This document shows positions 8,901 to 15,407 of a DNA stretch of 19,659 nt, piece by piece; position 1 is the stretch's first letter, and each line of letters opens with the position of its first letter. The stretch lies in NCBI GenBank assembly GCA_017462445.1, contig JAFTRB010000219.1, positions 1 to 19,659 on the forward strand, read 5' to 3'. Below the pieces are notes generated by a model that made no database searches, was not told the origin of the DNA, and worked only from the letters and a program-made list of their open reading frames with translations. The translations under genes were made by a program, and so were the position numbers. The stretch comes from Clostridia bacterium. GTDB taxonomy: Bacteria; Bacillota_A; Clostridia; Oscillospirales; CAG-272.

Positions 8901-10400
8901 GCCATCGTGAACGCCGACCTCTCCAAGGCTACGGATATTGGAAACTATGCCTTTGTAAACAGCGACAAGCTTGAGACCGTTACGCTCTGTCCTGACGGAT
9001 GCGTAATAGGCGAGGGCGCATTCTCCTATGCGACCAAGCTTAGCAGCATCGACCTCAGCAAGGTTACGAGCATCGGCACCTACGGTCTTGCATACACCGC
9101 TATTACGACAATCGACCTTTCTTCCGCTAAGACGGTTGGAGATCTTGCCTTTGTAAAGAATAGCGTAACACCCGTTAACCTCACTCTTGGCGAGTCTGTT
9201 GAGTCGCTTGGAGATAACCCCTTCGCTATGTGTGTTCTTGCTCCTATTTCCAAGGTTATCACCGAGGAGTTTGGCAGCAATACATACGAAAGTGTTACCT
9301 ACACCTTCGACTTGAACGATAGTATCAAGATCATTGAGGGCTCTATCTACTGCGAAGTTCCCGACGGTCTTGAGCTTACAACCTACATTCCTATGAGCCT
9401 TGCTCACGCAAGCATTGCCGAGGGTACTGTAAGAGTAACCGCAATGGCGTTTGCAGGCACTGACATACAGAAGACTACTCTTCCCCACTCGCTTCGTTCG
9501 ATAGGTCACAAGGCCTTCTACGAATGCGATAAGCTTATGCTTGTTGAGTTCAAGAGCTACAAGGCTCCCATTCTCGAGGAGGAGTATGACCCCGAGTACT
9601 ACAACTCCTGCGATCACCTTCCCGGAACAGGAGAATATGAGCTTCAGTACACTAACGGAACAACCGTAGTAAAGACCGGTCTTGGTATTGTCCCCTTCAA
9701 GATCTATGACAGCTTTGCATATGAATCTCATGTATTCTATGGCGCTACCTTCGTAGATTATATCGGTCACGGCGACGGCAATCTCGTTATGGTTAAGCCC
9801 TCTAATGGAGAGAACTACGAGTCCTTCGTATACAACCAGTACTTCTCCGTATTTATGGACGGCGGTGTGGCTGCAGACGAGACGACTCTGCTGGCTATCG
9901 AGGCTATCAACAGAATGCCCAAGCCTGTTCAGCTCGCTGACGAGCCCCTTGTAATTGCCGCAAGAGAGGCTTACAACAAGATCGCAAAGACCGAGCAGAA
10001 GGCTTTGGTTTATAACTACGCCGACCTGCTTACCGCAGAGCAAAGAATTGCAGCCTTCAAGAATACAGGCACACCCGTCGAGCCCGATAAGCCCATCGTT
10101 GATGAGCCCGATGCAAAAACCGATGTGGGCAAGATCGTGCTTATCGTATTCGTAATCGTTGAGGCAGTAATTATCCTTGCCGGCGCAGCTGCTGCCTGCT
10201 GGTATTTCTTCATCTACAAGAAAAAGGCGGATGCCCCCACCGAGGCCTCTGAAGAGGAGATAACCGAAGAGGCTGCCGCTGAGGAAACTCCCGCAGAGGA
10301 AGCTCCTGCTGAGGAGACTACCACCGAGGAAGCTCCCGCTGAGGAGACTCCCGTCGAGGAAGCTCAGACCGACGACTCCACCGAAAGAAAAGAGGACTAA
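2994..10400 (+). CDS. Giant secreted, membrane-anchored S8 subtilisin with PA, Big_2-like and LRR_5 repeats
   Basis: 2468 residues from ATG 2994 (GAAAGG upstream); the frame is open upstream but overlaps the promoter. Signal peptide about 1-29. A pro-region (to about 200) precedes the subtilisin domain, whose catalytic residues are all visible: D215 (VAVLDTG), H289 (HGTHVSG), oxyanion N385 and S610 (GTSMACP). A PA-like insert sits near 455-560, giving a C5a-peptidase/lactocepin-like layout. Beta-sandwich regions follow, including two Big_2-like modules (about 1155-1235 and 1283-1365). About 25 or more BspA-type LRR_5 repeats span roughly 1375-2185, then a helical surface-protein module (about 2300-2370), a membrane helix (about 2381-2405), KKK and an acidic Glu/Ala/Thr/Pro tail. 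There is no LPXTG. Inference: a cell-surface protease cutting host or dietary protein, with LRRs for binding. The peptide importer downstream fits this. Confidence 0.92.
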   Translation: MNKKTLAKVTSSLLVVLLAVVMVFSVSADALNSFAYSEAGYIKEITGVDPNYKQYLNSSVMHKLPEQIGDDEEISVIVMLENPALLDTYDGKGGETMLDYYVSDEATELREKILDEKAKLTLALDEKEILYSTGAMYDTVLSGFEIVLQAKYFDELCETLPQGAKTIVSEVYLKAEAENATDGEVVNLVDVYETGIFNSSSFKYDGSGMVVAVLDTGLDYTHSAFSPSNFTSNKLGLTKDEVAKVLANSNAAEFIPGLVADDVYINEKVPFAFDYSDRDSDVYNIHNNHGTHVSGIIVGKDDTITGVAPNAQLVSIKIFSDTKDGAYTSWILAGLEDCVLLGVDVINMSLGTACGFSRVEDKAQVSGVYDKIREQGISLIVAASNSYSSAQGSEKNGNLPLTSNPDVGTVGSPSTYSAALSVASINGTKTPYINYGGKVVYFEEASDAASEEKHFVEEILPAGVNEMTFNYVVIPGAGRPADYMNIDVTDKVVLVRRGATTFEEKANAALEAGARGIIIYNNTSGDIRMSVGITSIPVCSISQDDGEKMAAAGGGSFTVGRSQAAGPFMSAFSSWGPTPDLKIKPEITAHGGNILSSITGGEYDRLSGTSMACPNMAGVVALMRQYVIESYPNQAQIKNENGEYNYYEINAIVNRLLMSTATTAINKNGLPYSVRKQGAGLASLNNAAGTNAYIITYENGEIMNKTKLELGDDAKKTGVYTLNFSVYNFGSTSLSYDISAIVMTEGVSDTLTHKGDTVVTQEGYILEGATVVASGTGVSGNSVTVNAGQTANITVTITLSESDKKYMNDSFENGMYVEGFVQLTAKSGTDVDLSVPYLAFYGDWTQAPIFDLDYYVTNADEIDDSIDTLDKTLPDAYATRPIGSVEDDYISYLGGYYFIQNPQDKLIGADRKYIALSNATGTVHGLYAVWAGLLRNVDYATLTITDASTGEVVFELTDTEIRKSYGDGGSYIYPGRIEIEYDVAEHNLKNNTQYNVKVETYLDYGEDGGVNTNLKNTFEFPFMTDFSAPLLEDVEYYTEYDRNEKKNRLFMKMAVYDNHYAMAAQVGYIGVAPESSDYERALFGFSSYLTPIYSEKDSTTYVTYELTDYLNDIKNGSLNEKGVNSPNTFTISLYDYALNFAIYEIPLPAEFVDLYFEESDITLSPNEVYPLQPLVYPATEWPELLEYAAEDSSIASVINGKLVAKKSGSTRITVYDKENLSVPSTVLNVTVLAEGDEGYRKISKPVADVYELMGYETLRAYYHLSGSDRDIGEAGYVRNFEGNGYSLSMFPSESVKLRLRTSLYFPDATSIIYESGNKNIVTVDENGVITAQQKGFASIYVRLEMDGKRTPYTIAVSIEVKDPYVRTGPWLTNYFGLGGKVEIPADLLFTEIGQYAFSNYHYIPKDLEAGDVINEEDPSTTKISYIGDDTITEVVIPEGIEKIGAYAFANLTALTKVTLPSTLKYIEYGAFYGCTNLTTVEGLEYVVTINKYAFQNCNLKGTVSLDSAHAISDYAFAGNKNLKNVVIPETLRSVGAYAFADNTKLQSVTINAEKIKLGDYAFMNCSELKSIAINANVIPTGAFLGCDELTTVILGEDVNVIAQYAFSGTDVSAFEIAEGNSAFVPSADGSYLMNAAGDTILLVAPAFKGAFTVDDSKITVIGSGAFSGVENLKSVSIPSVITVGDYAFADSHKLTTVTLGELESIGSYSFFNTAITQTPDISKIDYISPYAFAFSDVESVEIGNDVTIGEGAFTECQSLQSVTLGDNVTVDYGAFMIYADTEHERTGANNWKYVYNGKYHYFDYLSPLTELTIGKNAKLGTNAFYGASKLKNVTLGEGASIGECAFYNADSLKVIDLSGAVYVGNGAFSGNINYQFTDASAQRPAIVGNQYVLKYYTPDIETVDLSSLVDGDEGALGYGVFQYCQSLTSVVLGDGIKTIPATAFFEAIALSSINLSNVTSIGEGAFSGSAIVNADLSKATDIGNYAFVNSDKLETVTLCPDGCVIGEGAFSYATKLSSIDLSKVTSIGTYGLAYTAITTIDLSSAKTVGDLAFVKNSVTPVNLTLGESVESLGDNPFAMCVLAPISKVITEEFGSNTYESVTYTFDLNDSIKIIEGSIYCEVPDGLELTTYIPMSLAHASIAEGTVRVTAMAFAGTDIQKTTLPHSLRSIGHKAFYECDKLMLVEFKSYKAPILEEEYDPEYYNSCDHLPGTGEYELQYTNGTTVVKTGLGIVPFKIYDSFAYESHVFYGATFVDYIGHGDGNLVMVKPSNGENYESFVYNQYFSVFMDGGVAADETTLLAIEAINRMPKPVQLADEPLVIAAREAYNKIAKTEQKALVYNYADLLTAEQRIAAFKNTGTPVEPDKPIVDEPDAKTDVGKIVLIVFVIVEAVIILAGAAAACWYFFIYKKKADAPTEASEEEITEEAAAEETPAEEAPAEETTTEEAPAEETPVEEAQTDDSTERKED
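7100..9560 (+). repeat. LRR_5 (BspA-like) repeat array inside the protease gene
   Basis: The translated product repeats a unit of roughly 23 residues of the form I-x-x-x-A-F-x-x-C/N-x-x-L-x-x-V-x-L/I-P/G. Examples are IGAYAFANLTALTKVTLP and IGEGAFTECQSLQSVTLG. At DNA level GGCGAGGGCGCATTC occurs exactly three times (8238-8252, 8877-8891, 9009-9023), so copies could recombine. In related surface proteins such arrays mediate binding to host proteins or other cells; the ligand here is unknown. Confidence 0.85.
10278..10367 (+). repeat. Three tandem 30-base repeats coding an acidic decapeptide
   Basis: Three in-frame 30-base units (10278-10307, 10308-10337, 10338-10367) encode AEETPAEEAP, AEETTTEEAP and AEETPVEEAQ, residues 2429-2458 of the protease. 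They lie after the membrane helix and a KKK stop-transfer, so they are predicted to be cytoplasmic. Repeat number could change by slippage without breaking the frame. Confidence 0.9.
10391..10396 (+). promoter_or_regulatory. Ribosome binding site pointing to the ATG at 10406
   Basis: AGAGGA lies 9 bases before ATG 10406, inside the end of the protease gene. The later in-frame ATG at 10448 has no such site. This makes 10406 the ancestral start of the lipoprotein gene even though its fifth codon is TGA. Confidence 0.65.
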
Positions 10401-10405
10401 TCCAC

Positions 10406-10450
10406 ATGAAAAAAGTGTGAAAAGCATTAATTATTACGGCAATTCTGATG
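10406..10450 (+). other. In-frame TGA in the lipoprotein signal peptide
   Basis: ATG AAA AAA GTG TGA AAA GCA runs from 10406 in the same frame as the downstream 428-codon frame. A single base change of TGA to TGG would restore MKKVWKALIITAIL, with tryptophan where the stop now is. Other genes here write tryptophan as TGG, and the gene at 1683-2498 ends in TGA, so recoding of TGA genome-wide is unlikely. Confidence 0.85.
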
Positions 10451-11734
10451 TTGACCGTAGTGCTTGCGACCTCCTGCAGTGGTGCAAAGACTCCTTACGA
10501 CAACTATGACACGGAAGGCTATACCGTTAGCATTCAATACAATGCTAACGGTGGAGTCTTCTCCACAAACACTGATATCATAACAGATACCTATGATATC
10601 AACTCGCTCCCCACGGATGCGAACAACAACAAGAGTCTTATGCTTATTGCACCGGAAAATCCGATCAGAGGAAAGGGTAACTATTTTACCCCTTCCAAGA
10701 GCGGATACTTCCTTGCAGGCTGGTATGAAAAGGACGAGAACGGCAATTTATCCAAGTGGTATTTTGATACCGAGAAATTGACTCTCGACCCCGATAAGGA
10801 ATATTCCGCAAGCACTCCCGCCCTTGTGCTTTATGCTGCTTGGGTTCCTGAATTCAGCTTCAATTTCGTTAATATCTCCACCGGTGAGAGCATCGGTGAA
10901 TACAAATTCAATCCCCTCCGCACCGACAGCACGATTAAAATGCCTGTGTGGAACATGGACAAGGGAAGCATCGATAACCGCGACTTCCCCGATGTTAAAG
11001 GCTTCACCTTCGATAAAGCGTACATGGACAGCGAGCGCACAACCGCTATTGGCGATACGCTCACCCATTCCGGAAAATTTATTGAAGACAGCGCAATGTC
11101 CGAAAATCCGACACAGAATGTGTATGTTGATCTGCTTGAGGGTAATTGGTACAAGATCTCCACAGCAGAGCAGCTTGTTGACCACCTGAACATCAGGGGC
11201 TGCTACGAAATTCTTGCCGACCTTGATTTCACCAATATCAAGGAATGGCCCGCCGGCGTTATGCACGGTGAGTTTGTGGGCAAGATTATCGGTAACGGTC
11301 ACAAATTCTCCAACATCAATGCAAAGCAGACTAACAATAGCAAGCTTAATACAGGTCTCTTTGGTAAGATTGGCGCAAGCGCAGAGATTACCAACCTGAC
11401 AATTGAAAACGCAACCCTCACAATCGAGGCGGGCGTTAAAAACAATGGCTCGACAATCGGACTCCTTGCGGGTACAATTGTTGATGGCGCAAATCTGACC
11501 GGGCTTTCTATAAGCGGCAAGCTGGTTATTTCGGTTTCTATGTCCTGCATTTTCTCGAATGACTATGCGGTAGGACTTATTTGCGGATACGGCGATATCG
11601 ATGGCTTTAACCTCTCCTTGGTAAGCTGCGAGGTAGCAGCTCCCGGTGAGAAGGATAAGACCTACTACGATAGAACGGTTGAGGTCGACGGCAATGCCGT
11701 TGAAATCACAACTCTCGGCACAAAGCAAAAGTAA
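10448..11734 (+). CDS. Interrupted surface lipoprotein with InlB-type repeats and a GLUG-like beta-helix
   Basis: The open frame from ATG 10448 gives 428 residues, but this is probably not the natural start. From ATG 10406, five bases after the protease stop, the frame reads MKKV, then TGA (10418-10420), then KALIITAILMLTVVLATSCSG, a textbook lipoprotein signal with its n-region split by a stop. The mature part has an InlB/Listeria-type beta repeat (about residues 20-135, GYFLAGWYEKD and VLYAAWVP), probably a second diverged copy (about 135-235, YVDLLEGNWYKIS), then glycine-rich GLUG-like repeats (GLFGKIGASAEITNLTIENA, IGLLAGTI). Family knowledge: such modules build cell-surface adhesins or binding proteins. 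It sits between the protease and the peptide importer with no terminator on either side. It may be a nonsense mutant, a base error, or rescued by readthrough; the rest of the frame is undamaged. Confidence 0.7.
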   Translation: MLTVVLATSCSGAKTPYDNYDTEGYTVSIQYNANGGVFSTNTDIITDTYDINSLPTDANNNKSLMLIAPENPIRGKGNYFTPSKSGYFLAGWYEKDENGNLSKWYFDTEKLTLDPDKEYSASTPALVLYAAWVPEFSFNFVNISTGESIGEYKFNPLRTDSTIKMPVWNMDKGSIDNRDFPDVKGFTFDKAYMDSERTTAIGDTLTHSGKFIEDSAMSENPTQNVYVDLLEGNWYKISTAEQLVDHLNIRGCYEILADLDFTNIKEWPAGVMHGEFVGKIIGNGHKFSNINAKQTNNSKLNTGLFGKIGASAEITNLTIENATLTIEAGVKNNGSTIGLLAGTIVDGANLTGLSISGKLVISVSMSCIFSNDYAVGLICGYGDIDGFNLSLVSCEVAAPGEKDKTYYDRTVEVDGNAVEITTLGTKQK

Positions 11735-11776
11735 TGATCCGGCTTACAATATGTAGTTATTAAAAAATTATAATAT

Positions 11777-11783
11777 AAAGGAG
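11777..11783 (+). promoter_or_regulatory. Ribosome binding site of the peptide-binding lipoprotein
   Basis: AAAGGAG lies 7 bases before ATG 11791 in a 56-base spacer after the lipoprotein stop. The spacer is AT-rich but has no hairpin. A TATAAT at 11769-11774 has no matching -35, and a start from it would fall inside this site, so I do not call a promoter. Confidence 0.75.
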
Positions 11784-11790
11784 AAAAACA

Positions 11791-14391
11791 ATGAAAAGAA
11801 TTCTCAGCTTGATGCTGGCTGTTGTTCTCTGCCTTGGTGTACTGTTCTCCGCAGTATCCTGTGGCGGTGGCGACAACACGACGCCTGAAGCACTGGTTAT
11901 TATGACCGACAGCCTTGACGGCTTGTTCAACCCCTTCTTCTCGACCTCCGCTAACGATGGTACTATCGTTGGTATGACTCAGATCGGTATGCTTTCCTCT
12001 AACTATGTTAACGGAAAGACCGAGGTTGCCTTCGGTGACGACGAGGCAGTTGTTACAAAGGACTTCTTTATTGACAACAGCGTTGCCGGCGAGACTACCT
12101 ACAACTTTGTTATCAAGAACGGTATCAAGTTCTCTGACGGTCATCCCCTTACACTCGAGGATGTTCTCTTCAACCTCTATGTTTACCTCGACCCTGTTTA
12201 CACAGGTTCCTCCACCATCTACTCCACCGATATCAAGGGTCTTGCTGACTACAGAACCCAGCAGCTTGGCTCTACCGATGACACCATGGACGAGCAGATG
12301 AGCCAGCTGGCTACCGAGAGAGCAAACGACCGTATCAACGAGCTTATCTCTGTATTCATGAACCTCGGAACTATTTCCAGCGGAAGCGTAACCTACAATG
12401 TTTCCTATAACGAAATGGTAGAGGCTATCGCAAATCACACTCTCAGCTCCGGTTATCTTGCGGCTGTTACCACAACCGACAAGTATGACACTATTACAAA
12501 CGACAATCTCAAGGAAGACTATGACTACGCGCTTTCCAAGTTCAAGGATGAGCTTAACCGCGACTACGAGGCCTCCAAGGGCGTATACATCGACGAGCCC
12601 TACAAGGGTCATCCCGAGTTCGAGGATGAGGTATTCTGCTTCATGTTCTATGAGGGCTATGTTGCTGTTGAGTATGAGAGAGATCCCGTAACCAACAAGT
12701 TTGACCGCTCCAAGATCAAGACTCTTACCAAGAACTACACCGCTTCCAGCAAGGAGCAGGCTATCGAGTATGTATATCAGGACAAGATCAGCCGCGAGCT
12801 TCACTATGTTCTCCAGGGCTGGGCTACCGCTCAGGAGCTCAGAAGCGAGTACACCTCCAAGGCTAAGGAGGTTATCCTTCACGAGCAGCTTGCAAGCGAG
12901 GGTGGCGAGCTTCTTATCGACCATATCGAGGGCGTTAAGTCCCTCGGTCACAACACCGATATGACCTCCATCACCATCAACGGCACCGAGTATAAGATTG
13001 CTCGCGAGCATAATGCTGACGGTACTCCCAAGAATGCAGACGAGTACGATGTTCTTCAGATCACCATTAACGGTGTTGACCCCAAGGCACAGTGGAACTT
13101 CACATTTACCGTTTCTCCCCAGCACTACTACGGCGAGGGCGCAAAGACCGGTGTTGACATTGCAAATCACAAGTTTGGCGTTGACTACGGTTCCTTCGAC
13201 TTCATGAAGAATGTTGTTCAGTCCCCCAGAAACATCAAGCTTCCTATGGGCGCGGGCGCTTACAAGGCAACCGACAGAGCAAACAGCGATAACCCCTCCG
13301 AGAGCGCATTCTACTCTGACAACGTTGTTTACTTCAAGTCCAATCCTAACTTCGACACCGTTGGCGGCGACAAGATTTACGCCCCCAAGATCGAAAAGCT
13401 CCGTTACCAGATCATCAGCGCTACCAACGCTATCCCCGCTCTTGAGGCAGGAACAGTTCACTACATCACTCCTCAGCTCACCGACGAGAACTTCAGCGCT
13501 ATCGAAGGCCTTGCAAGCAAGGGCGTTAAGTACCTTCTTACCGACCAGCTTGGTTACGGTTACATCGGTGTAAACGCAGGTAAGGTTAAGGATATCAACC
13601 TTCGCCGCGCAATTATGTGCGCGATGAATACCACTCTCGCAATCAGCTACTACCGTCCCGGCACCGCGAGCCAGATCTACTGGCCCATGTCCAAGGTTTC
13701 CTGGGCATATCCTCTTGGCGCAGACGGCGAGCCCAGTGTAGATAACGAAAAGGATTATCCTCAGATGAACGGTACCTTCTCCGAGGAGATTGCAAGAGCT
13801 AACATCCAGAAGTACATGGATGAGGCAGGCGTTTCCGCAGGCGATCCCTCTCTTAAGTACACCTTCACCATTGCAGGCTCTAACCTCCAGGATCACCCCA
13901 CCTATCTCACATTCAGAGATGCTGCCGCTCTTCTGAACGATATGGGCTGGGAGATTACCGTTGAGCCCGATACTCAGGCGCTCACAAAGATCAACACCGG
14001 TGCGCTCGATGTATGGGCTGCTGCTTGGGGCTCCTCCCTTGACCCTGATATGTATCAGGTTTACCACAAGAATTCGACAGCTACCTCTACCAACGCTTGG
14101 GGTTATCCCTCCATCAAGACCAGCGGCTCTCAGGAGGAGAAGGATATTCTTGACGATCTTTCCGACCTTATTGATGATGCCAGAGAGATTCTTGACGAGG
14201 ATGAGCGCGCTGCGATCTACAAGGATGCAATGCTTCTTGTTCTTGACCTCGCTGTAGAGCTTCCTGTTTACCAGAGATCGGTTCTCTATGTTTATAACTC
14301 CAAGGTTCTTTCCTCGGATTCCATTCCTGAAGAGGTTAACCCCTTCAGCTCTCCCCTTGACCGTATCTGGGAGCTTGAATTTGCTAATTAA
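11791..14391 (+). CDS. Peptide ABC transporter substrate-binding lipoprotein (SBP family 5) with a large insertion
   Basis: 866 residues, far longer than the usual 500-600 of the family. A lipoprotein signal leads to C24 (SAVSCGGG). The N-terminal lobe begins MTDSLDGLFNPFF and GIKFSDGHPLTLEDVLFNL, typical of OppA/DppA. The family pattern resumes near residue 392 with WNFTFTVSPQHYYG, LPMGAGAYK, LEAGTVHYITP and LRRAIMCAMN. Between about residues 150 and 390 lies a charged, mostly helical insertion that ordinary members lack. The C-terminal lobe (LNDMGWEITVEPD, DVWAAAWGSSLDPD) is canonical. It is lipid-anchored outside and delivers ligand to OppBC. The four remaining transporter genes follow from 14 bases downstream. 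Substrate is inferred to be oligopeptides, in line with the protease upstream, although family 5 also binds nickel, glycans and other ligands. Confidence 0.93.
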   Translation: MKRILSLMLAVVLCLGVLFSAVSCGGGDNTTPEALVIMTDSLDGLFNPFFSTSANDGTIVGMTQIGMLSSNYVNGKTEVAFGDDEAVVTKDFFIDNSVAGETTYNFVIKNGIKFSDGHPLTLEDVLFNLYVYLDPVYTGSSTIYSTDIKGLADYRTQQLGSTDDTMDEQMSQLATERANDRINELISVFMNLGTISSGSVTYNVSYNEMVEAIANHTLSSGYLAAVTTTDKYDTITNDNLKEDYDYALSKFKDELNRDYEASKGVYIDEPYKGHPEFEDEVFCFMFYEGYVAVEYERDPVTNKFDRSKIKTLTKNYTASSKEQAIEYVYQDKISRELHYVLQGWATAQELRSEYTSKAKEVILHEQLASEGGELLIDHIEGVKSLGHNTDMTSITINGTEYKIAREHNADGTPKNADEYDVLQITINGVDPKAQWNFTFTVSPQHYYGEGAKTGVDIANHKFGVDYGSFDFMKNVVQSPRNIKLPMGAGAYKATDRANSDNPSESAFYSDNVVYFKSNPNFDTVGGDKIYAPKIEKLRYQIISATNAIPALEAGTVHYITPQLTDENFSAIEGLASKGVKYLLTDQLGYGYIGVNAGKVKDINLRRAIMCAMNTTLAISYYRPGTASQIYWPMSKVSWAYPLGADGEPSVDNEKDYPQMNGTFSEEIARANIQKYMDEAGVSAGDPSLKYTFTIAGSNLQDHPTYLTFRDAAALLNDMGWEITVEPDTQALTKINTGALDVWAAAWGSSLDPDMYQVYHKNSTATSTNAWGYPSIKTSGSQEEKDILDDLSDLIDDAREILDEDERAAIYKDAMLLVLDLAVELPVYQRSVLYVYNSKVLSSDSIPEEVNPFSSPLDRIWELEFAN

Positions 14392-14404
14392 GACGGAGTG
14401 ACAA

Positions 14405-15397
14405 ATGCTTAAATATATACTTAAAAGACTTGTACAGTCGCTAATTATCCTGGTCGGCGTTTCACTTATAATCTATTTCCTTATAAGACTTATGCCGGTT
14501 GACTTCATCCAGGATAAGATAAATGCCATCAACCAAGGTGGCGCGACTGTTACAGAAGAGACACAGAAGGCGATGTACGAAATGTACGGCCTTGGTGATA
14601 ACTCGTTTTTAGGTATTCTCAAGGGCTATTTCACTTGGCTTGGTGCCCTCGCCCGCTTTGACCTGGGCACCAGCTTCGTCTACGGTGTTCCCGTAGCCGA
14701 CAAGATCGCGAGCCACATGGGTGTATCCTTTGCGGTTGCGCTTATTGCTACCATTTTTGAATTTATGATAGCGATTCCCTTGGGAATCACTGCTGCTACT
14801 CACCAGTATTCCATCCGTGACTATGTGGTTACTATCCTGGTTATGATTGGTATCTCGCTTCCCTCCTTCTTCTTCGGACAGATCTTGAAGGACCTGTTTG
14901 CCAACAAGCTGGGCTGGTTCCCACCGTCAGGCTTGGTAGATCCGAGTGGCTCTGCCACGGGTCTTGCCCTTCTCCCTGATTACTTTATGCATATGTTCCT
15001 TCCTATTCTGACCGTTGTTATACTTAGTATCGGCGGACGAATGAGAATGACAAGAACAAATATGCTGGAGGTCCTCAACTCCGACTACATCCGTACCGCA
15101 AGAGCGAAGGGACTTTCCGAGACAAAGGTTATTTACAAGCACGCATTCAGAAATACGCTTATTCCTATCGTTACTACCCTCGCGGGACTTCTTCCCGGTC
15201 TTTTCTCCGGCGCTATTATCACCGAGCAGGTATTCGACCTCCCCGGTATCGGTAACATTGCGCTTGATGCGATGAACCGCGGTGATATCCCCTTCATAAT
15301 GGGCTACAATATGTTCCTGGCGCTCCTAAGTGTTATCGGCGTATTGCTCTCTGACCTTATGTATGCGGTAGTTGACCCCAGAGTTAAGCTTGATTAA
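14405..15397 (+). CDS. oppB: Oligopeptide ABC transporter permease OppB
   Basis: 330 residues, normal for the family. It begins MLKYILKRLVQSLIILVGVS, the standard OppB/DppB opening, and has about six hydrophobic segments (near 9-29, 105-130, 138-160, 194-215, 250-275 and 300-322). The EAA loop that docks the ATPase is clear around residues 222-245 (DYIRTARAKGLSETKVIYKH), and the family ending VVDPRVKLD is present. It forms half of the membrane channel with OppC. GGAG 6 bases before ATG 14405 sets the start, and the gap to the binding-protein stop is 13 bases. The extracellular loop after the first helix (about 30-100) is long but usual for this branch. Confidence 0.95.
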   Translation: MLKYILKRLVQSLIILVGVSLIIYFLIRLMPVDFIQDKINAINQGGATVTEETQKAMYEMYGLGDNSFLGILKGYFTWLGALARFDLGTSFVYGVPVADKIASHMGVSFAVALIATIFEFMIAIPLGITAATHQYSIRDYVVTILVMIGISLPSFFFGQILKDLFANKLGWFPPSGLVDPSGSATGLALLPDYFMHMFLPILTVVILSIGGRMRMTRTNMLEVLNSDYIRTARAKGLSETKVIYKHAFRNTLIPIVTTLAGLLPGLFSGAIITEQVFDLPGIGNIALDAMNRGDIPFIMGYNMFLALLSVIGVLLSDLMYAVVDPRVKLD

Positions 15398-15402
15398 GGA
15401 GG
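15396..15402 (+). promoter_or_regulatory. Ribosome binding site fixing the OppC start
   Basis: AAGGAGG overlaps the OppB stop codon and stands 5 bases before ATG 15408. The frame is open from an earlier ATG at 15372 inside oppB, but that one has no comparable site, so 15408 is preferred. Confidence 0.85.
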
Positions 15403-15407
15403 TAAAT

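Noticed and set aside
10418..10420. TGA read as tryptophan throughout the genome (alternative code)
   Set aside because: Other genes here use TGG for tryptophan, and the gene at 1683-2498 stops with TGA exactly after the expected CTECIGLG end.
8859..10427. 522-codon minus-strand frame over the 3' end of the protease gene
   Set aside because: Its apparent glycine/serine/leucine repeats are the reverse reading of the acidic tandem repeats. There is no start signal.
11744..11774. Promoter just upstream of the binding-protein gene (TTACAA and TATAAT)
   Set aside because: The spacing is 19 bases with a weak -35, and the transcript would start inside the ribosome binding site.
11665..14067. 800-codon open frame on the minus strand over the binding-protein gene
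   Set aside because: It is antisense to a clear SBP family 5 gene. The product is low-complexity Val/Gly/Leu text with no recognisable fold, explained by codon bias of the real gene.
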